Notes: a model not told the origin generated them from the sequence alone. 64,000 bases of DNA from Gammaproteobacteria bacterium (GCA_016191285.1 JACPPA010000016.1:1-64000); one strand, 5' to 3'. Shown: positions 1 to 9,522, counted from the first letter of the stretch. Program-made: numbers and translations.

Positions 1-66
1 AGAGCTAAGCCCGAGATCCTGAACCCCCACCAACCGGCGCGGCCGGTGGTTCGTCGTCTCCGGCGG

Positions 67-2004
67 CTACGCCGCCTCCGACTCCTCACCACCGGCCATC
101 ATGATTGTCGCTGAACCGGACAAGATGATTGTCGCGCCCCAGGCGCGCGGCACCAGGGGGATGAAGACGCCTCGGGCGCCGAGTCGTGCGTCGATGTAAC
201 TCAGATTGCTCCACGTCTGTATTGTGGGACTGAGCTCACCTTTCAATTCGAGTTCGACGCCGCGCCGCTTGCTTCGCTCATCGAGGTTGCGATTCACGTC
301 GCGACTGCTTACGACGTCGTAGCCAAAGAAGATCTCATCGTCGACGCGCAAATCGAACAGCGTCAGGGCGGCCTCATAGCGGCGCGCATGCCGCAAGCGC
401 AGACCGACCTCCCACTGCTCACCATGTTGTGGACGCAGATTGGCGGTGCCGAGGGTCAATTCGTCAACGTTGGGATTGCGGAAACTCTCGCGACGACTTA
501 GGAACAGATCAGCCCACGGTCGCGGTTGGTAACTCAATCCGACTTCCCAGGCTTGGTTGTGCCAAGTCTGATCGCGATTGTGCGCGACCTCAGTCATACC
601 GCGGCAGTTGCTCTGCACCGGTAGATTGAGTGTTACCGGCACCACGACCGGTACGGTCACGCCTGGCGCGATCTCGACGAACACCGTAGTCTCGACCACG
701 GTCGGCACGAATGTCGTATCACACAGCTGCCGCAGGCGTTCGTTGCGACGCGTGACATGAAAATCATCAAGTCGATAGCCCGCCTCGACACTGAAGCCTT
801 AGGGCAATGCCCAGCGCGAACTCACGTACCCAGCGTGATTGGTGAGCCCACCCAGCAAGCGGTGACTGCGATCGAGAAATCCCCGCCCATCTTCGCGGCG
901 CTGGTAGTCCGCTGACTGATGGTCGTAGCCGATGACCAGTTCATGCTCAAGGCCGAGCATCGTATAAGGAAGAGTATGGCTGAGTTGGAGATCGCGCTGC
1001 TGGGATGCGATGGCGTCCTGCTGCTGCGCGGGTGTCAGCAGTGGGGAAAAGCCAATCACAAATGGATTGTCGCGTACGCGATAGCTAGCAAGCACGGCAA
1101 ATTGGCCGAAATGCTCGTCACGTAGCGTAGCGCCGGCATGGAAGCGCCGATCAGTGGTCTCGCCTTCATCGTGGGGTGCATTGCTGGCGCGACGCGCACG
1201 TTCAGAAGCAAGGAAGTCCGTGCGACTGACTGGGCCGGGCAAGCCATAGTGGTCCTGGTGCAATTCGGCACGCGCGAAAGCGTCCAACCATTCAAGGCCG
1301 TCGTAACGCAGTTCAACGGCGCCGTCCTGACGGGATAAGTCGCCGTTGTCGCGATAGCCAGCGCTATCGCTGCTGGAGCTCCGTGTGGCGAGTGACACGC
1401 CATGCAATGTACTGCTGGCCGCAAGCGCCGCGCCATGGCTGTCAAAGCCGCCGGCATGCAATTTAAGTGAGGCGTGAGTCCCGTCCACCGCGCGCTTGGT
1501 ACGGATATTGATAATGCCGCCGACCGCGCCGTTGCCGTAGCGCACGGTATTGGCGCCGCGTACGACTTCGATACGTTCGATTTGATCGAGCGGAATGCTG
1601 GAAAAGTCGGCGCCACTCAAGTCCACTGCGTTGATGCGCACACCGTCGATCAAGACCAGTACATTGCTGCCCGCCGTGTCGCCCATGCCACGGATATCGA
1701 TGGTGGCGAATTTGTCGTTGCCGAAGAAGCTGCGGAGATTGACGTTGGCTTCGTGGGCCAATAAATCGACCAGATTGGACGATGTGCCGCGCGCAATATC
1801 GTCGGCGGTGATGACCGTGACGCTACGGGGCACTTCCCATGCTGTTTCTGTATGCGTGCCGGTGACGACGACTTCATCGACTTCGAGATGGCTCGGTTCG
1901 GTGGCGCCCCACGCGGAGGCAATGCAAGCCGACAAGGCAGCGCCCAGCCACCGACGCCATGTGAAGCAAACTGACAGGAATAGACGGACATTGCGCGTGC
2001 GCAT
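67..2004 (-). pseudogene. btuB: BtuB-like TonB-dependent receptor, broken by an in-frame stop and truncated at the C-terminus
   Basis: Outer-membrane TonB-dependent receptor, probably for cobalamin because a cobalamin riboswitch precedes it. The first part (799-2004) has a signal peptide, a plug domain beginning near residue 40 (VDEVVVTGT), and plug motifs such as VLIDGVRIN and VVRGANTVRYG. An in-frame TAA at 799-801 ends it. The same frame stays open from 798 down to 67 and carries further barrel sequence (SFRNPNVDEL, RGVELELKGEL), so one stop codon splits the gene. The C-terminus after VPRAWG does not look like a normal barrel end, lacks the usual terminal aromatic residue and probably misses several strands. 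Either decay, or a sequencing error for the stop; the abnormal C-terminus argues for decay. Confidence 0.8.
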
Positions 2005-2043
2005 GTTCGGTAGTCGCCCTCCGCGACATGGACAAACAACGAC

Positions 2044-2238
2044 GTGCAGGCCGGTCTCCGGACTTGTGGGGTGCTATTCGCGCGCTTTCTGGCCTTCCCG
2101 TGCAGAGCACAGTGGCATCTTCAGAAGCGCACCCACTTACCGTTGCGGAGGCAGTGACGGCATTGCTGGCTGGCAGCGCACCGTGCTTCCCGTTTCACCG
2201 CGGAGTTAGAATGACCCCGCGACACCTGAACATAACAC
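2044..2238 (-). promoter_or_regulatory. Cobalamin riboswitch
   Basis: Read on the minus strand this leader holds, in order, an AGGTG box, the CTCCGCAACGGTAA core (the B12-box region), GCCACTG, CACGGGAAGG and AGTCCGGAGACC with a closing GGCCTGC. This is the conserved order of the cobalamin riboswitch. It ends about 40 bases upstream of the BtuB-like receptor start, as expected for repression of B12 uptake by adenosylcobalamin. Boundaries are approximate. Confidence 0.92.
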
Positions 2239-2260
2239 CGTAGACAGTAACGGAAGGTGA

Positions 2261-3142
2261 CTAGAAGCGGTCTCAAAATTCGCCAAAGGTTAAGTTGTTG
2301 AAATAAGATCGTTTTTTGATGGGGATCGACACCGATCGCGAAACGTGATCTAAGGTCGAGATGAAACTCACCGAAAAGCAGTGGCAGCTCGCCGCTCCCG
2401 TGTTCGGATCGGCACCGCGTGAAAGCAACATAGGTCGGCCAGCAACGCCCGCCAGAGAGGTTCTCAACGGTGTCCTTTGGATATTGAGAACAGGGGCCCG
2501 GTGGAAAGATCTACCGCGAGAATATCCGCCATACCAGACCTGCCATCGACGTTTCCAACAGTGGGTCCGGGACGGCACCATGGAACGCGCGTTGCGCGTC
2601 ATCGCCGAAGATTTACGCGACCGCGGCGGTATCGATTTACAGGAAGCTTTCATCGACGGAACCTTTAGTTCCGCAAAAAAAGGGGTCTTTGTGTTGGCAA
2701 GACGAAACGCGGCAAAGGGACCAAGATCATGGCAATTACGGACGCTCACGGTCTTCCTATCTCGGTATGCATTACGAGCGCTTCACCCCATGAAGTAACC
2801 TTGGTCGAGCAAACGGTCGACGCGTCATTCTTCGCGGATGCACCCGGGCGATTGATCGGTGATAAAGCGTATGACAGTGACCCCCTCGATGAACGACTGC
2901 TCAAAGAACGAAACATCGAACTCATCGCCCCGCACAAAGTTAACCGAGTCAAGCCAGCCACGCAGGACGGTCGCCCACTACGGCGATATCGACGGCGCTG
3001 GCGAATCGAACGATTCTTCGCCTGGTTACACAATTTCCGTCGCATCGTGACTCGCTACGATTATTACTCTCTGAATTACCTGGGCTTTGTTCAGCTTGGA
3101 TGTCTCGTTATCCTACTGAGGCAATTTTGAGACCGCTTCTAG
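2261..3142 (+). mobile_element. IS5-family (IS427-like) insertion sequence
   Basis: The element is bounded by perfect 20-bp inverted repeats, CTAGAAGCGGTCTCAAAATT at 2261-2280 and its complement at 3123-3142. The outermost CTAG at each end may be the target duplication rather than part of the repeat. It carries two overlapping transposase frames joined by a -1 slip. Length of about 880 bp is normal for this group. It inserted upstream of the B12 riboswitch that precedes the broken receptor and looks intact, so it is probably a recent arrival. Confidence 0.9.
2361..3130 (+). CDS. IS5-family transposase, two frames joined by -1 frameshifting
   Basis: DDE transposase made from two reading frames. 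Frame A (2361-2798) begins [15 protein letters not shown] and holds the N-terminal DUF4096-type domain, then the first catalytic Asp region (EAFIDGTF). Frame B continues in the -1 frame with [16 protein letters not shown], the second Asp region ([13 protein letters not shown]) and the C-terminal [15 protein letters not shown] with the catalytic Glu. The slip site is A7 followed by G4 at 2675-2685, matching A_AAA_AAA_G read in frame A. The stop lies inside the right inverted repeat. Programmed frameshifting is known in the IS427 group; a plain mutation cannot be excluded. Confidence 0.85.
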
Positions 3143-3153
3143 TTGGCCAACGT

Positions 3154-3484
3154 TTACTGCTGCTCGGCGAACGGCATGGATTTCAGCAAAAACGCAGCGC
3201 CCTGGGCCAGGTCAACGAAGTGGTTCCGACAAATGACTAAGAGCATGGTGGGTGGGCTTACCGCATTTCGATAGACAGTGCCGAGCTTCATTAACGAGGC
3301 CGCCTCAAAGTCCACGGGACTGACACCGCCCAGATGCCTGTGGCGCCGGGTTCGGTTGTAGAAGCTTTCGATGTAATCAAACACATCTGCGCGGGTCAGG
3401 TCGCGGGTTTTGTAGATCCGTTTTTTGCCCCGGTCTTGTTTCAGACTGCTGAATACGGCTTCGCTCGGCGCGTTGACGCTCCTA
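3154..3484 (-). pseudogene. IS3-family transposase OrfB, C-terminal remnant
   Basis: Reading down from about 3483 the minus strand gives NAPSEAVFSSLKQDRGKK, then TRDLTRADVFDYIESFYN and RRHRHLGGVSPVDFEAAS. This is the conserved C-terminal end of the IS3-family integrase (OrfB), including the region around the third catalytic residue. Nothing upstream of about 3485 continues it, so only the last part survives. The tail after EAAS has no resemblance to the family. It abuts the IS5 element, showing repeated insertion at this spot. Confidence 0.8.
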
Positions 3485-3724
3485 TGTCAAGGATGGCCAG
3501 CGATGTCGGCCAAGTAAGTGGGGGTTAGACTCAAAACCGTCTTACTACTCAATTGCAGAGGGACGTTGGAAGAGAAAATCGCCTAACAATCCGTAAATAG
3601 AAAAAAGAAAATAGATTTTATCAAATGGCATCCGAGCCTGTAAAAACGGACTCGTACTCGTTCGCTCGTCAAGATATGGATTCGTCGCTAGAAGTCGTCA
3701 TGTTCGTAAGCGACCCCCACGGAA

Positions 3725-4753
3725 TTATCGGGAAAGGCGATGTGCAGGCGCTTGAGCGAGCGCCAGTGGCATCTTTGTAGCGACCGGGCGGAAGCGAAAA
3801 TTATCGCGATAACGGGAAGGCGTCATGCCAACGTAACGTTTGAACAGAACGCGGAAGTAAGCCGGGTCGGCGTAGCCCACGCGCAGCGCGACGAGGTCGA
3901 TGGAATCGGTATCGGTTTCGAGCAGACGACGAGCGGCATTCAAGCGAAGCTTCTGCAAATACACTTTAGGCGAATCTCCGAACGCATCTTGAAAGCGACG
4001 GTAGAAGGTTCGCCAGGACATTCCGAACTGGCGTGACAACGACTCGAAATGGATCGGGCCATTGAAGTGGCCGAGTATCCATGCCTCGACACCAGCCATG
4101 AGCGTCCGTTCGGCAACCGGGCCGGTGAACATTGGAGGGGGCAACTGCTGGCGCGTGCGCGGCAGACCGGCCAGGAACCACTGCGCACAAGCGACCATGA
4201 TGTCGCGGCCGCAGAGCTGGTCGACGATATAGAGGGTGAGATCGATGGCTGCGCTCGCGCCGCAACACGAATAGATGCCCTGATCCTCTACCACCATGCG
4301 CTCGGCTGTCCAACAGGTTTTCGGCCAACGCTGCCTGACCTCATCGATAAGACTCCAATGCATAGCCACCGTGCGGCCATCGAGCAAACCGGCATGCGCG
4401 AGTAGCGCCTGGGTTGGGCAGACGGTGGCGATGGGTACCCCGCGCGCGACTCGTTCGAGCACCCAATCCAAAATGCAGGCACCGTCGCCGACCACTTCAT
4501 CGACAACGCAGGGCATGCCGGCCAGGAATACCAGGTCGGCATCTTCAGCGTGTGCTATCGACGCGCTCGGGGTGATGGTCACACAACCGTCGCAGGTAAC
4601 GGCGGCGCCATCCGGGGTGATTACCGATACCCGCAACAAGTCGTCGTTCGCGAGTTGTTTGCGAGCGAATTCGAGGACTTCGAGCGGTCCGGTAATCGTG
4701 GAAGCGTTGCCCCCGGAGAACGGCACCAAGGCGACGTGGGCAGGCTTTGTCAT
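3725..4753 (-). CDS. GlxA-type transcriptional regulator (DJ-1/PfpI-like domain plus AraC HTH)
   Basis: 342 residues with the start chosen at MTKPAHVALV (4753), preceded by AGGTAA; an in-frame ATG exists at 4795 and the frame stays open further upstream. The N-terminal half (about 5-175) is a DJ-1/PfpI-like amidotransferase fold (GPLEVLEFA, ADLVFLAGMP, TVCPTQALLAHAGLL, YSCCGASAAIDL). The C-terminal third is an AraC DNA-binding domain with two helix-turn-helix motifs (SLSRQFGMSWRTFYRRF and VALRVGYADPAYFRVLFKR). Such regulators usually activate nearby catabolic genes. It is divergent from the glutathione transferase gene, which it may control. The ligand is unknown. Confidence 0.85.
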   Translation of the reverse strand: MTKPAHVALVPFSGGNASTITGPLEVLEFARKQLANDDLLRVSVITPDGAAVTCDGCVTITPSASIAHAEDADLVFLAGMPCVVDEVVGDGACILDWVLERVARGVPIATVCPTQALLAHAGLLDGRTVAMHWSLIDEVRQRWPKTCWTAERMVVEDQGIYSCCGASAAIDLTLYIVDQLCGRDIMVACAQWFLAGLPRTRQQLPPPMFTGPVAERTLMAGVEAWILGHFNGPIHFESLSRQFGMSWRTFYRRFQDAFGDSPKVYLQKLRLNAARRLLETDTDSIDLVALRVGYADPAYFRVLFKRYVGMTPSRYRDNFRFRPVATKMPLALAQAPAHRLSR

Positions 4754-4894
4754 TTCTAAAGTTACCTGGCAAGCGGGATGGGTATTTTCCAACATGAGTG
4801 GTTGGCGAATTCGCCTCCACAATATGGCCTTTCTGCCAACTGGTGTCCACCTCAGGCATCGTCGAGGATGACTCGAACATTGGAGGGAAACGCT

Positions 4895-5590
4895 ATGTCG
4901 ATATTGCTCTACGACCTCGCAGGTGCGGATCCCGAGATCTTTTTTAGCCCGTTCTGCTGGCGAACCCGCATGGCGCTGCTGCACAAAGGCCTCGACTTCG
5001 AGGTTCTCCCTTGGCGCTTCTCGGACCGCAGCGCGACCGCGGACTCGGGACACAATAGCGTCCCCATCATTCGTGACGGTGATCGGTGGGTCGGGGATTC
5101 CTGGGAGATTGCACGCTACCTCGATCGCCAATACCCGACGCGCCCCACGCTCATAGCTGGTCCCCAGGGTGAAGCTCACGCACGTCTGGTTTCAGGCCTG
5201 TGCGGCACGCTGATCTTTCCTGCCGCGATTCGTATCGCGCTGTTGCCCGCCTACGGTCTGCTAGATGACAGTTCAAAACCCTATTTTCGCGAAAGTCGCG
5301 AGCAGATGTTCGGCAAGCGGCTGGAAGATATCGACGCGGACGAGGCGACGGGGCGGGCAGGGCTCGCCGCCGCGCTTGCGCCTTTCCACGAAGCGTTGGC
5401 GGCATGCCCGTTCATCAATGGTGCCGAACCGGCCTATCCAGATTATCTGCTGTTTGGGGTGCTCAAGTGGCCGGACATTGTCAGTGCCTATGCACCGCTT
5501 GACGGGACGAGTGCGGTTGGCCGCTGGTTCGAACGGATGAACAGTCTCTATGACGGATACGCCGGTAAAGCGCGGACCGTGCGTGACTGA
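4895..5590 (+). CDS. Glutathione S-transferase, LigE/LigF-like (beta-etherase-type)
   Basis: 231-residue cytosolic glutathione transferase. The start MSILLYDLAG at 4895 follows GGAGGG at a proper distance; the open frame reaches 4778. The thioredoxin-like N-terminal domain (1-80) has SPFCWRTRMALLHKGL and the glutathione-binding stretch VPIIRDGDRWVGDSWEIARY. The rest is an all-helical C-terminal domain ending with WFERMNSLYDGYAGKA. The N-terminal pattern recalls beta-aryl etherases LigE/LigF and related GSTs, so removal of an ether or electrophile is possible, but the substrate cannot be read from sequence. It is divergent from the GlxA-type regulator. Confidence 0.8.
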   Translation: MSILLYDLAGADPEIFFSPFCWRTRMALLHKGLDFEVLPWRFSDRSATADSGHNSVPIIRDGDRWVGDSWEIARYLDRQYPTRPTLIAGPQGEAHARLVSGLCGTLIFPAAIRIALLPAYGLLDDSSKPYFRESREQMFGKRLEDIDADEATGRAGLAAALAPFHEALAACPFINGAEPAYPDYLLFGVLKWPDIVSAYAPLDGTSAVGRWFERMNSLYDGYAGKARTVRD

Positions 5591-5682
5591 ACCTCAGACC
5601 GGTACTCACACGACATCGACCAGATAGCAGCAGCTTGCCCGGAAATAAGAATACGTAGGGCGGCGACTCACAGGAGCATGAA

Positions 5683-7467
5683 ATGGGCGGCACAGATCAG
5701 ACTGAACGAGAACAGGTGTTGCTAGCGGCGATGACCGGTGCTGGCGCGAATCCCAACTGGCTGACCAGCGATATGGTTGACGCCCTAATGGGCGGTCACG
5801 GCATGTTGAACATCGCGGTCGTCAACATCGCCGACGTGTTGGTCGGTGAACTCAAGCGCGGCATGGACACCAAACTGCGTTTTGCGAACGCGGCCAGCCA
5901 GCCAGTCGATGAAGTGCTGACCAAGGCCATCAAGGCGGCCGTGGCAGCCGGCGCTGCGCCAGCCAATGCCGCGCTGCTCGCCGCCGTCATGATGTATTTG
6001 ACCGGCACCAAGGCCCAGGTTGGTATTCCAGCCGGTAATCGTAAGCTGGGTGCCAGCGCGCGGATGCTGGCGGGCGTTGACCGTTGTGGCGTGGCCGCGA
6101 TTCCGACTTCGAAGAAGAACAACAAAGTGTCGGGATTCGCCGCGGTGATGGCTATCCATCAGGCGATGATGGAAGGGCGCTTGTCGCCGGTCAGTGGCTA
6201 CAACCTGGCGGTCTCGGGCGGGCCGCTCATCGGCCATGGCCGGCTCGGCGAGGACATCATCTTTCCGGCCATGGCGGTGAACGGGGCGCGTATCGGTACC
6301 CAGGCGATGATGGACTGCATGGCCGGCGCTGGATTCAAACCGCAGGCCTTGAATGCAGCCGTATTCGGCGCCGCAGCAATACTCGAGATAATTCATCCCG
6401 ACGCCGATGTCGCGGAAGAATATGGACCCCATGGCAAAGTAACCACTGCATTCCTGGCCGGCAAAACCGCGGCCGAGACGGCGGGCTTACCGGAAAAGCT
6501 CCATGTCAGAATCACGGGCCAGGAGTATTCGACCGGTCAGGTGATCGGTGATCTCGGGCTGATCCTGAAAGATATCGGCGGGCCGACCGTGATCGGCATC
6601 ATGGCGGTGGACGAGATCATGGGCGTCTTCCAGGAAGGCATCGCAGGCTCGTCGGCTGGTCCAGTGAACCCGCCGCTCGGGCACGTATGCACCGATGCTG
6701 TGATTGCTATGAAATGTCTGCTCGAAGAGGGCGCGACACCGGAGAGTGTGGCCGACGCGCTGTGCAAACGCCGCTACGATTTCGCCTTTGATCCCGAAAC
6801 CTCGATGGTTGCCATGAATATAGTGGCGAAGAAGGCCGCGCAGCTCAGGAGCGGGCCGGTGACCAACGCCATGATCCTGGCGTCGGAGCCGGTGCGCGCC
6901 AAGGCTCTTTATCGCCGGGCCGCCAAAGCATACGACGATCTCAGCGCGGGTAAGGATCTCGCGACCGTCGTGCGCGAGTTGGACGAGGAACGCAAGACCA
7001 AGGTCGAGACGCGCGTCGGATCCTTTCTGAGCCGGATGACCGGTAAGAACGTCACTATCCGTCTCACTCATATCGGGCCCGGTGCGCGGCGCACAAGCCA
7101 ACTCGCCAAGGAGTGGTTTGCATTCGATGCCCATCTCGATGCCGAGATTACGGTCGATGGCGTGACCACGGTGCTGGAACGCTACTCCGACCAGATAATT
7201 CCCGATGTTGCGCTAGGCAAGCGGCCGGATATCGCTTGGGCCGTGCCCATGGTCGCGCCGCTCGCGAGCGAGATACTGCTGGCCTCTAATGTCATCATGA
7301 ATGTTACCGTTCCGGCCGCAGTGGCGGCGGCAATGGGCAAGTTGAGTCCCGAGGAAGCCGGTGCTATAGCCCAGCGCGCAGGCTTCGTCTCCTCAGGGAT
7401 CCCAGGCTCGAACGTCAACGCCGCGACCGCCGCGCGGCTCGCGATTAAGGTCATGAACGCGCCATGA
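5683..7467 (+). CDS. Uncharacterised 594-residue protein at the head of the lar gene cluster
   Basis: I do not recognise this family. The protein is rich in Ala and Gly, has no signal peptide or obvious membrane segment, and carries repeated small-residue motifs: GGHGMLNIAVVNIADVL (about 43-60), GVAAIPTSKKNNKVSGFAAV, LAVSGGPLIGHGRLGEDI, KVTTAFLAGKTAAETAG and GSSAGPVNPPLGHVCTDAV. Few cysteines are present. It shows none of the LarA lactate racemase signatures. Its stop overlaps the start of the next gene (ATGA, 7464-7467), and larC, larE and larB follow, so it is translationally coupled to an NPN cofactor locus. It could be a cofactor-dependent enzyme or a helper. A remote relation to the L-serine dehydratase alpha fold crossed my mind but is unsupported. 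Confidence 0.55.
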   Translation: MGGTDQTEREQVLLAAMTGAGANPNWLTSDMVDALMGGHGMLNIAVVNIADVLVGELKRGMDTKLRFANAASQPVDEVLTKAIKAAVAAGAAPANAALLAAVMMYLTGTKAQVGIPAGNRKLGASARMLAGVDRCGVAAIPTSKKNNKVSGFAAVMAIHQAMMEGRLSPVSGYNLAVSGGPLIGHGRLGEDIIFPAMAVNGARIGTQAMMDCMAGAGFKPQALNAAVFGAAAILEIIHPDADVAEEYGPHGKVTTAFLAGKTAAETAGLPEKLHVRITGQEYSTGQVIGDLGLILKDIGGPTVIGIMAVDEIMGVFQEGIAGSSAGPVNPPLGHVCTDAVIAMKCLLEEGATPESVADALCKRRYDFAFDPETSMVAMNIVAKKAAQLRSGPVTNAMILASEPVRAKALYRRAAKAYDDLSAGKDLATVVRELDEERKTKVETRVGSFLSRMTGKNVTIRLTHIGPGARRTSQLAKEWFAFDAHLDAEITVDGVTTVLERYSDQIIPDVALGKRPDIAWAVPMVAPLASEILLASNVIMNVTVPAAVAAAMGKLSPEEAGAIAQRAGFVSSGIPGSNVNAATAARLAIKVMNAP

Positions 7468-7973
7468 GCGAGGGGATGCGACTGCTGATGGCTCAGGTTG
7501 ACGACGTTCCCGGTGAGCTTATAGGCGAATTCATCCGTCGCGCTGAAGCGCTTGGCGCGCGCAATGTGCAGGTCGTGCCCGCGTTGACCAAGAAGGGACG
7601 TCCCAGCTACATCGTTTACCTGGACGTGGCTGCTCATCTGGAAACAGAAGCGGGGCTGCTGCTCGGCTTGGAGCTCGGTACCTGGGGGTATCGAGTGCTG
7701 GCCGCTGAGCATCGGCACTTCGATATCGCGCGGCTCGAAGTGGTGCTTGCGATTACCGTCGCTGCAACGAATCATGAATTCCCGTTGCGTGCAAAGACCA
7801 TCTCAGATGGCGAACGGCTGTTGCGCGTCAAGGCTGAACATGACGACCTCTCGGCTATCTGTGCAACGCTGCGCGGAGGTGGAATCAGTATCGCTCTAGC
7901 CGTATTGAAGTCCGCGGTCGAATCGCGACTCTACGAACAAGACGATCGCACGCATGTCGCCGTGCATCTGTAG
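7464..7973 (+). CDS. Stand-alone LarC2-like protein
   Basis: 169 residues resembling the C-terminal (LarC2, CTP-binding cyclometallase) half of LarC: AQVDDVPGELIGEFIRR, ALTKKGRPSYIVYLDV, then LGTWGYRVLAAEHRHF, matching the LarC2 pattern of a DD-containing strand, a KKGRPG-like loop and a TTLGVR-like strand. A full-length LarC with its own C-terminal domain lies 300 bp downstream, so this is an extra copy rather than a split half. It overlaps the preceding gene by 4 bp. A role in nickel insertion or as an accessory to the upstream unknown protein is inferred only from context. Confidence 0.65.
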   Translation: MSEGMRLLMAQVDDVPGELIGEFIRRAEALGARNVQVVPALTKKGRPSYIVYLDVAAHLETEAGLLLGLELGTWGYRVLAAEHRHFDIARLEVVLAITVAATNHEFPLRAKTISDGERLLRVKAEHDDLSAICATLRGGGISIALAVLKSAVESRLYEQDDRTHVAVHL

Positions 7974-8025
7974 TAACCAGCGCGTGGCTACAGCCTGCAG
8001 CGCGTCCACAACGAGGAAGAAGGCC

Positions 8026-8247
8026 ATGACCAGACTCAGCATCGTATTGCTTTTATCCGCCCTGTCAGCGCCACTCGCGGCCCACGAAGGCCTGGAGCTC
8101 GACAGCCCTCTGCATAATTTCCTGCACTCTTTCGGTACCGATAATGCAATTGGTGTTTGCGCTATCGGCCTCATCATCGGAGTAGGCGTGCTGTTTCGTC
8201 GCCGCATGCGTGCGAGAGCGATCAGCCAGACGCGTTTGGCACGCTGA
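8026..8247 (+). CDS. Small exported or membrane protein in the lar cluster
   Basis: 73 residues. The ATG at 8026 follows GAGGAAGAAGG. A signal peptide (about 1-19, ending PLAAH) is followed by HEGLELDSPLHNFLHSFG, one hydrophobic segment (about 42-57) and a basic tail FRRRMRARA, giving an N-out, C-in single-span topology after cleavage. The AHEG opening and histidines recall the mature N-terminus of HupE/UreJ-type nickel transport proteins, though it is far too short for one. It lies between the LarC2-like gene and larC in the same direction. Function unknown; help with nickel is a guess from context. Confidence 0.55.
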   Translation: MTRLSIVLLLSALSAPLAAHEGLELDSPLHNFLHSFGTDNAIGVCAIGLIIGVGVLFRRRMRARAISQTRLAR

Positions 8248-8268
8248 CACTTTGCCGCGCGCAATCAT

Positions 8269-9522
8269 ATGATGCATCTCCACCTTGACCCGCTCGGTGG
8301 CGTGGCCGGCGACATGTTCGTTGGTGCGCTGCTCGACCTGCGTCCAGCCTTGGCGGACGGAGCTATGAAAGCCGTTCGTGCGGCGGGTCTGGACCCCGCT
8401 GTCGGGCTCGCGCACCGGCCGTTTTCTGACGGCATCTTGAGTGGCAGCCGTTTCGATGTGACCATGCCGGCGCGCGAATCGGGTCATGAACATGACCACG
8501 TTCTGCATCACCATCATCACTCCGGCCACGACCACACGCATCAAGAGGGGCACGTAGAATGGTCGACACTGCGTGCGCGTCTAGCCACAAATGCACTCGA
8601 TGCCAAAGTGGGGGCGCGCGCCATCGATATTTTCACTCATCTCGCGCAGGCGGAGGCGCGAGTTCATGGCAAGTCAGTCGATGCCGTGGCCTTCCACGAA
8701 GTGGGTGCCTGGGATTCGATCGCGGATATCGTGGCCGCCGCGTTCTTGATTGAGGCTCTCGGAACATGTACTTGGTCACTCGGTCCGCTGCCGGTGGGCA
8801 GCGGACGGGTGCGCAGTGCGCACGGCGTGTTACCTGTCCCGGCTCCGGCCACTGCGCTCCTGCTGGAAGGCTTCGCCTGCTTCGATGATGGTTTGCCTGG
8901 GGAACGTGTTACCCCAACCGGTGCCGCGATTCTGCGTCACCTCGCACCAGCCGCCAGCCTGGGCCGAGCGCCGCGTCGTCTGGTGTGCAGCGGTCATGGT
9001 TTTGGCCTGCGGCACTTCGCTGGTCTGTCGAACGTGCTGCGCATACTCGAGTTCAGCGGCGATTGCTCGCACGGTATTGATAGCGACCAGGTGCTGGCCA
9101 TTCGCTTCGAGATCGATGACCAGACCGGTGAGGATCTGGCGGTTGGTCTCGATCGTTTACGCGCTTTGGATGGCGTGCTCGATGTTCAACAAGCACCGAG
9201 CTTCGGCAAGCGAGGGCGGCTGTTCGCCGCCATCCAGGTGCTCGCACGACCAGAGATGGCCGAGTCAGTGACGGCGGCCTGCTTCCGCGAGACCACCACC
9301 ATCGGGTTGCGACTCCAGCGCTTGGAACGGCGGACACTTGAACGCCGCGCCGCGCGCACGCAGAGCGGCCTTCGAGTGAAAATCGCTGAACGCCCTGGCG
9401 GCGCGACGGCGAAGGCCGAGATTGCCGATGTTCTGGACGACGACGACCACCGCACGCGCGGTGCGCGGCGCGCTGCGGCGGAGGCCGAGGCGCTCGGTTA
9501 CGGAGACGAGACTCATGACTGA
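8269..9522 (+). CDS. larC: Nickel-pincer cofactor biosynthesis protein LarC
   Basis: 417 residues. LarC is the CTP-dependent cyclometallase that inserts nickel into the pincer nucleotide. The start MMHLHLDPLGGVAGDMFVGA is typical (the second Met at 8272 is equally possible). A histidine-rich loop lies at about 67-90 (GHEHDHVLHHHHH), followed by AVAFHEVGAWDSIADIVAAA and the VTPTGAAILRHLA stretch. The C-terminal LarC2 part is fused in the same frame (FEIDDQTGEDLAVGLDRL, ACFRETTTIGLRLQRLERR), unlike Lactobacillus where the halves are joined by frameshifting. It overlaps larE by 8 bp. Confidence 0.9.
   Translation: MMHLHLDPLGGVAGDMFVGALLDLRPALADGAMKAVRAAGLDPAVGLAHRPFSDGILSGSRFDVTMPARESGHEHDHVLHHHHHSGHDHTHQEGHVEWSTLRARLATNALDAKVGARAIDIFTHLAQAEARVHGKSVDAVAFHEVGAWDSIADIVAAAFLIEALGTCTWSLGPLPVGSGRVRSAHGVLPVPAPATALLLEGFACFDDGLPGERVTPTGAAILRHLAPAASLGRAPRRLVCSGHGFGLRHFAGLSNVLRILEFSGDCSHGIDSDQVLAIRFEIDDQTGEDLAVGLDRLRALDGVLDVQQAPSFGKRGRLFAAIQVLARPEMAESVTAACFRETTTIGLRLQRLERRTLERRAARTQSGLRVKIAERPGGATAKAEIADVLDDDDHRTRGARRAAAEAEALGYGDETHD

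Noticed and set aside
5683-7467. The 594-residue protein as a LarA-type lactate racemase homolog
   Set aside because: None of the LarA signatures (the SGGRKS-type lysine region or its His ligands) can be found.
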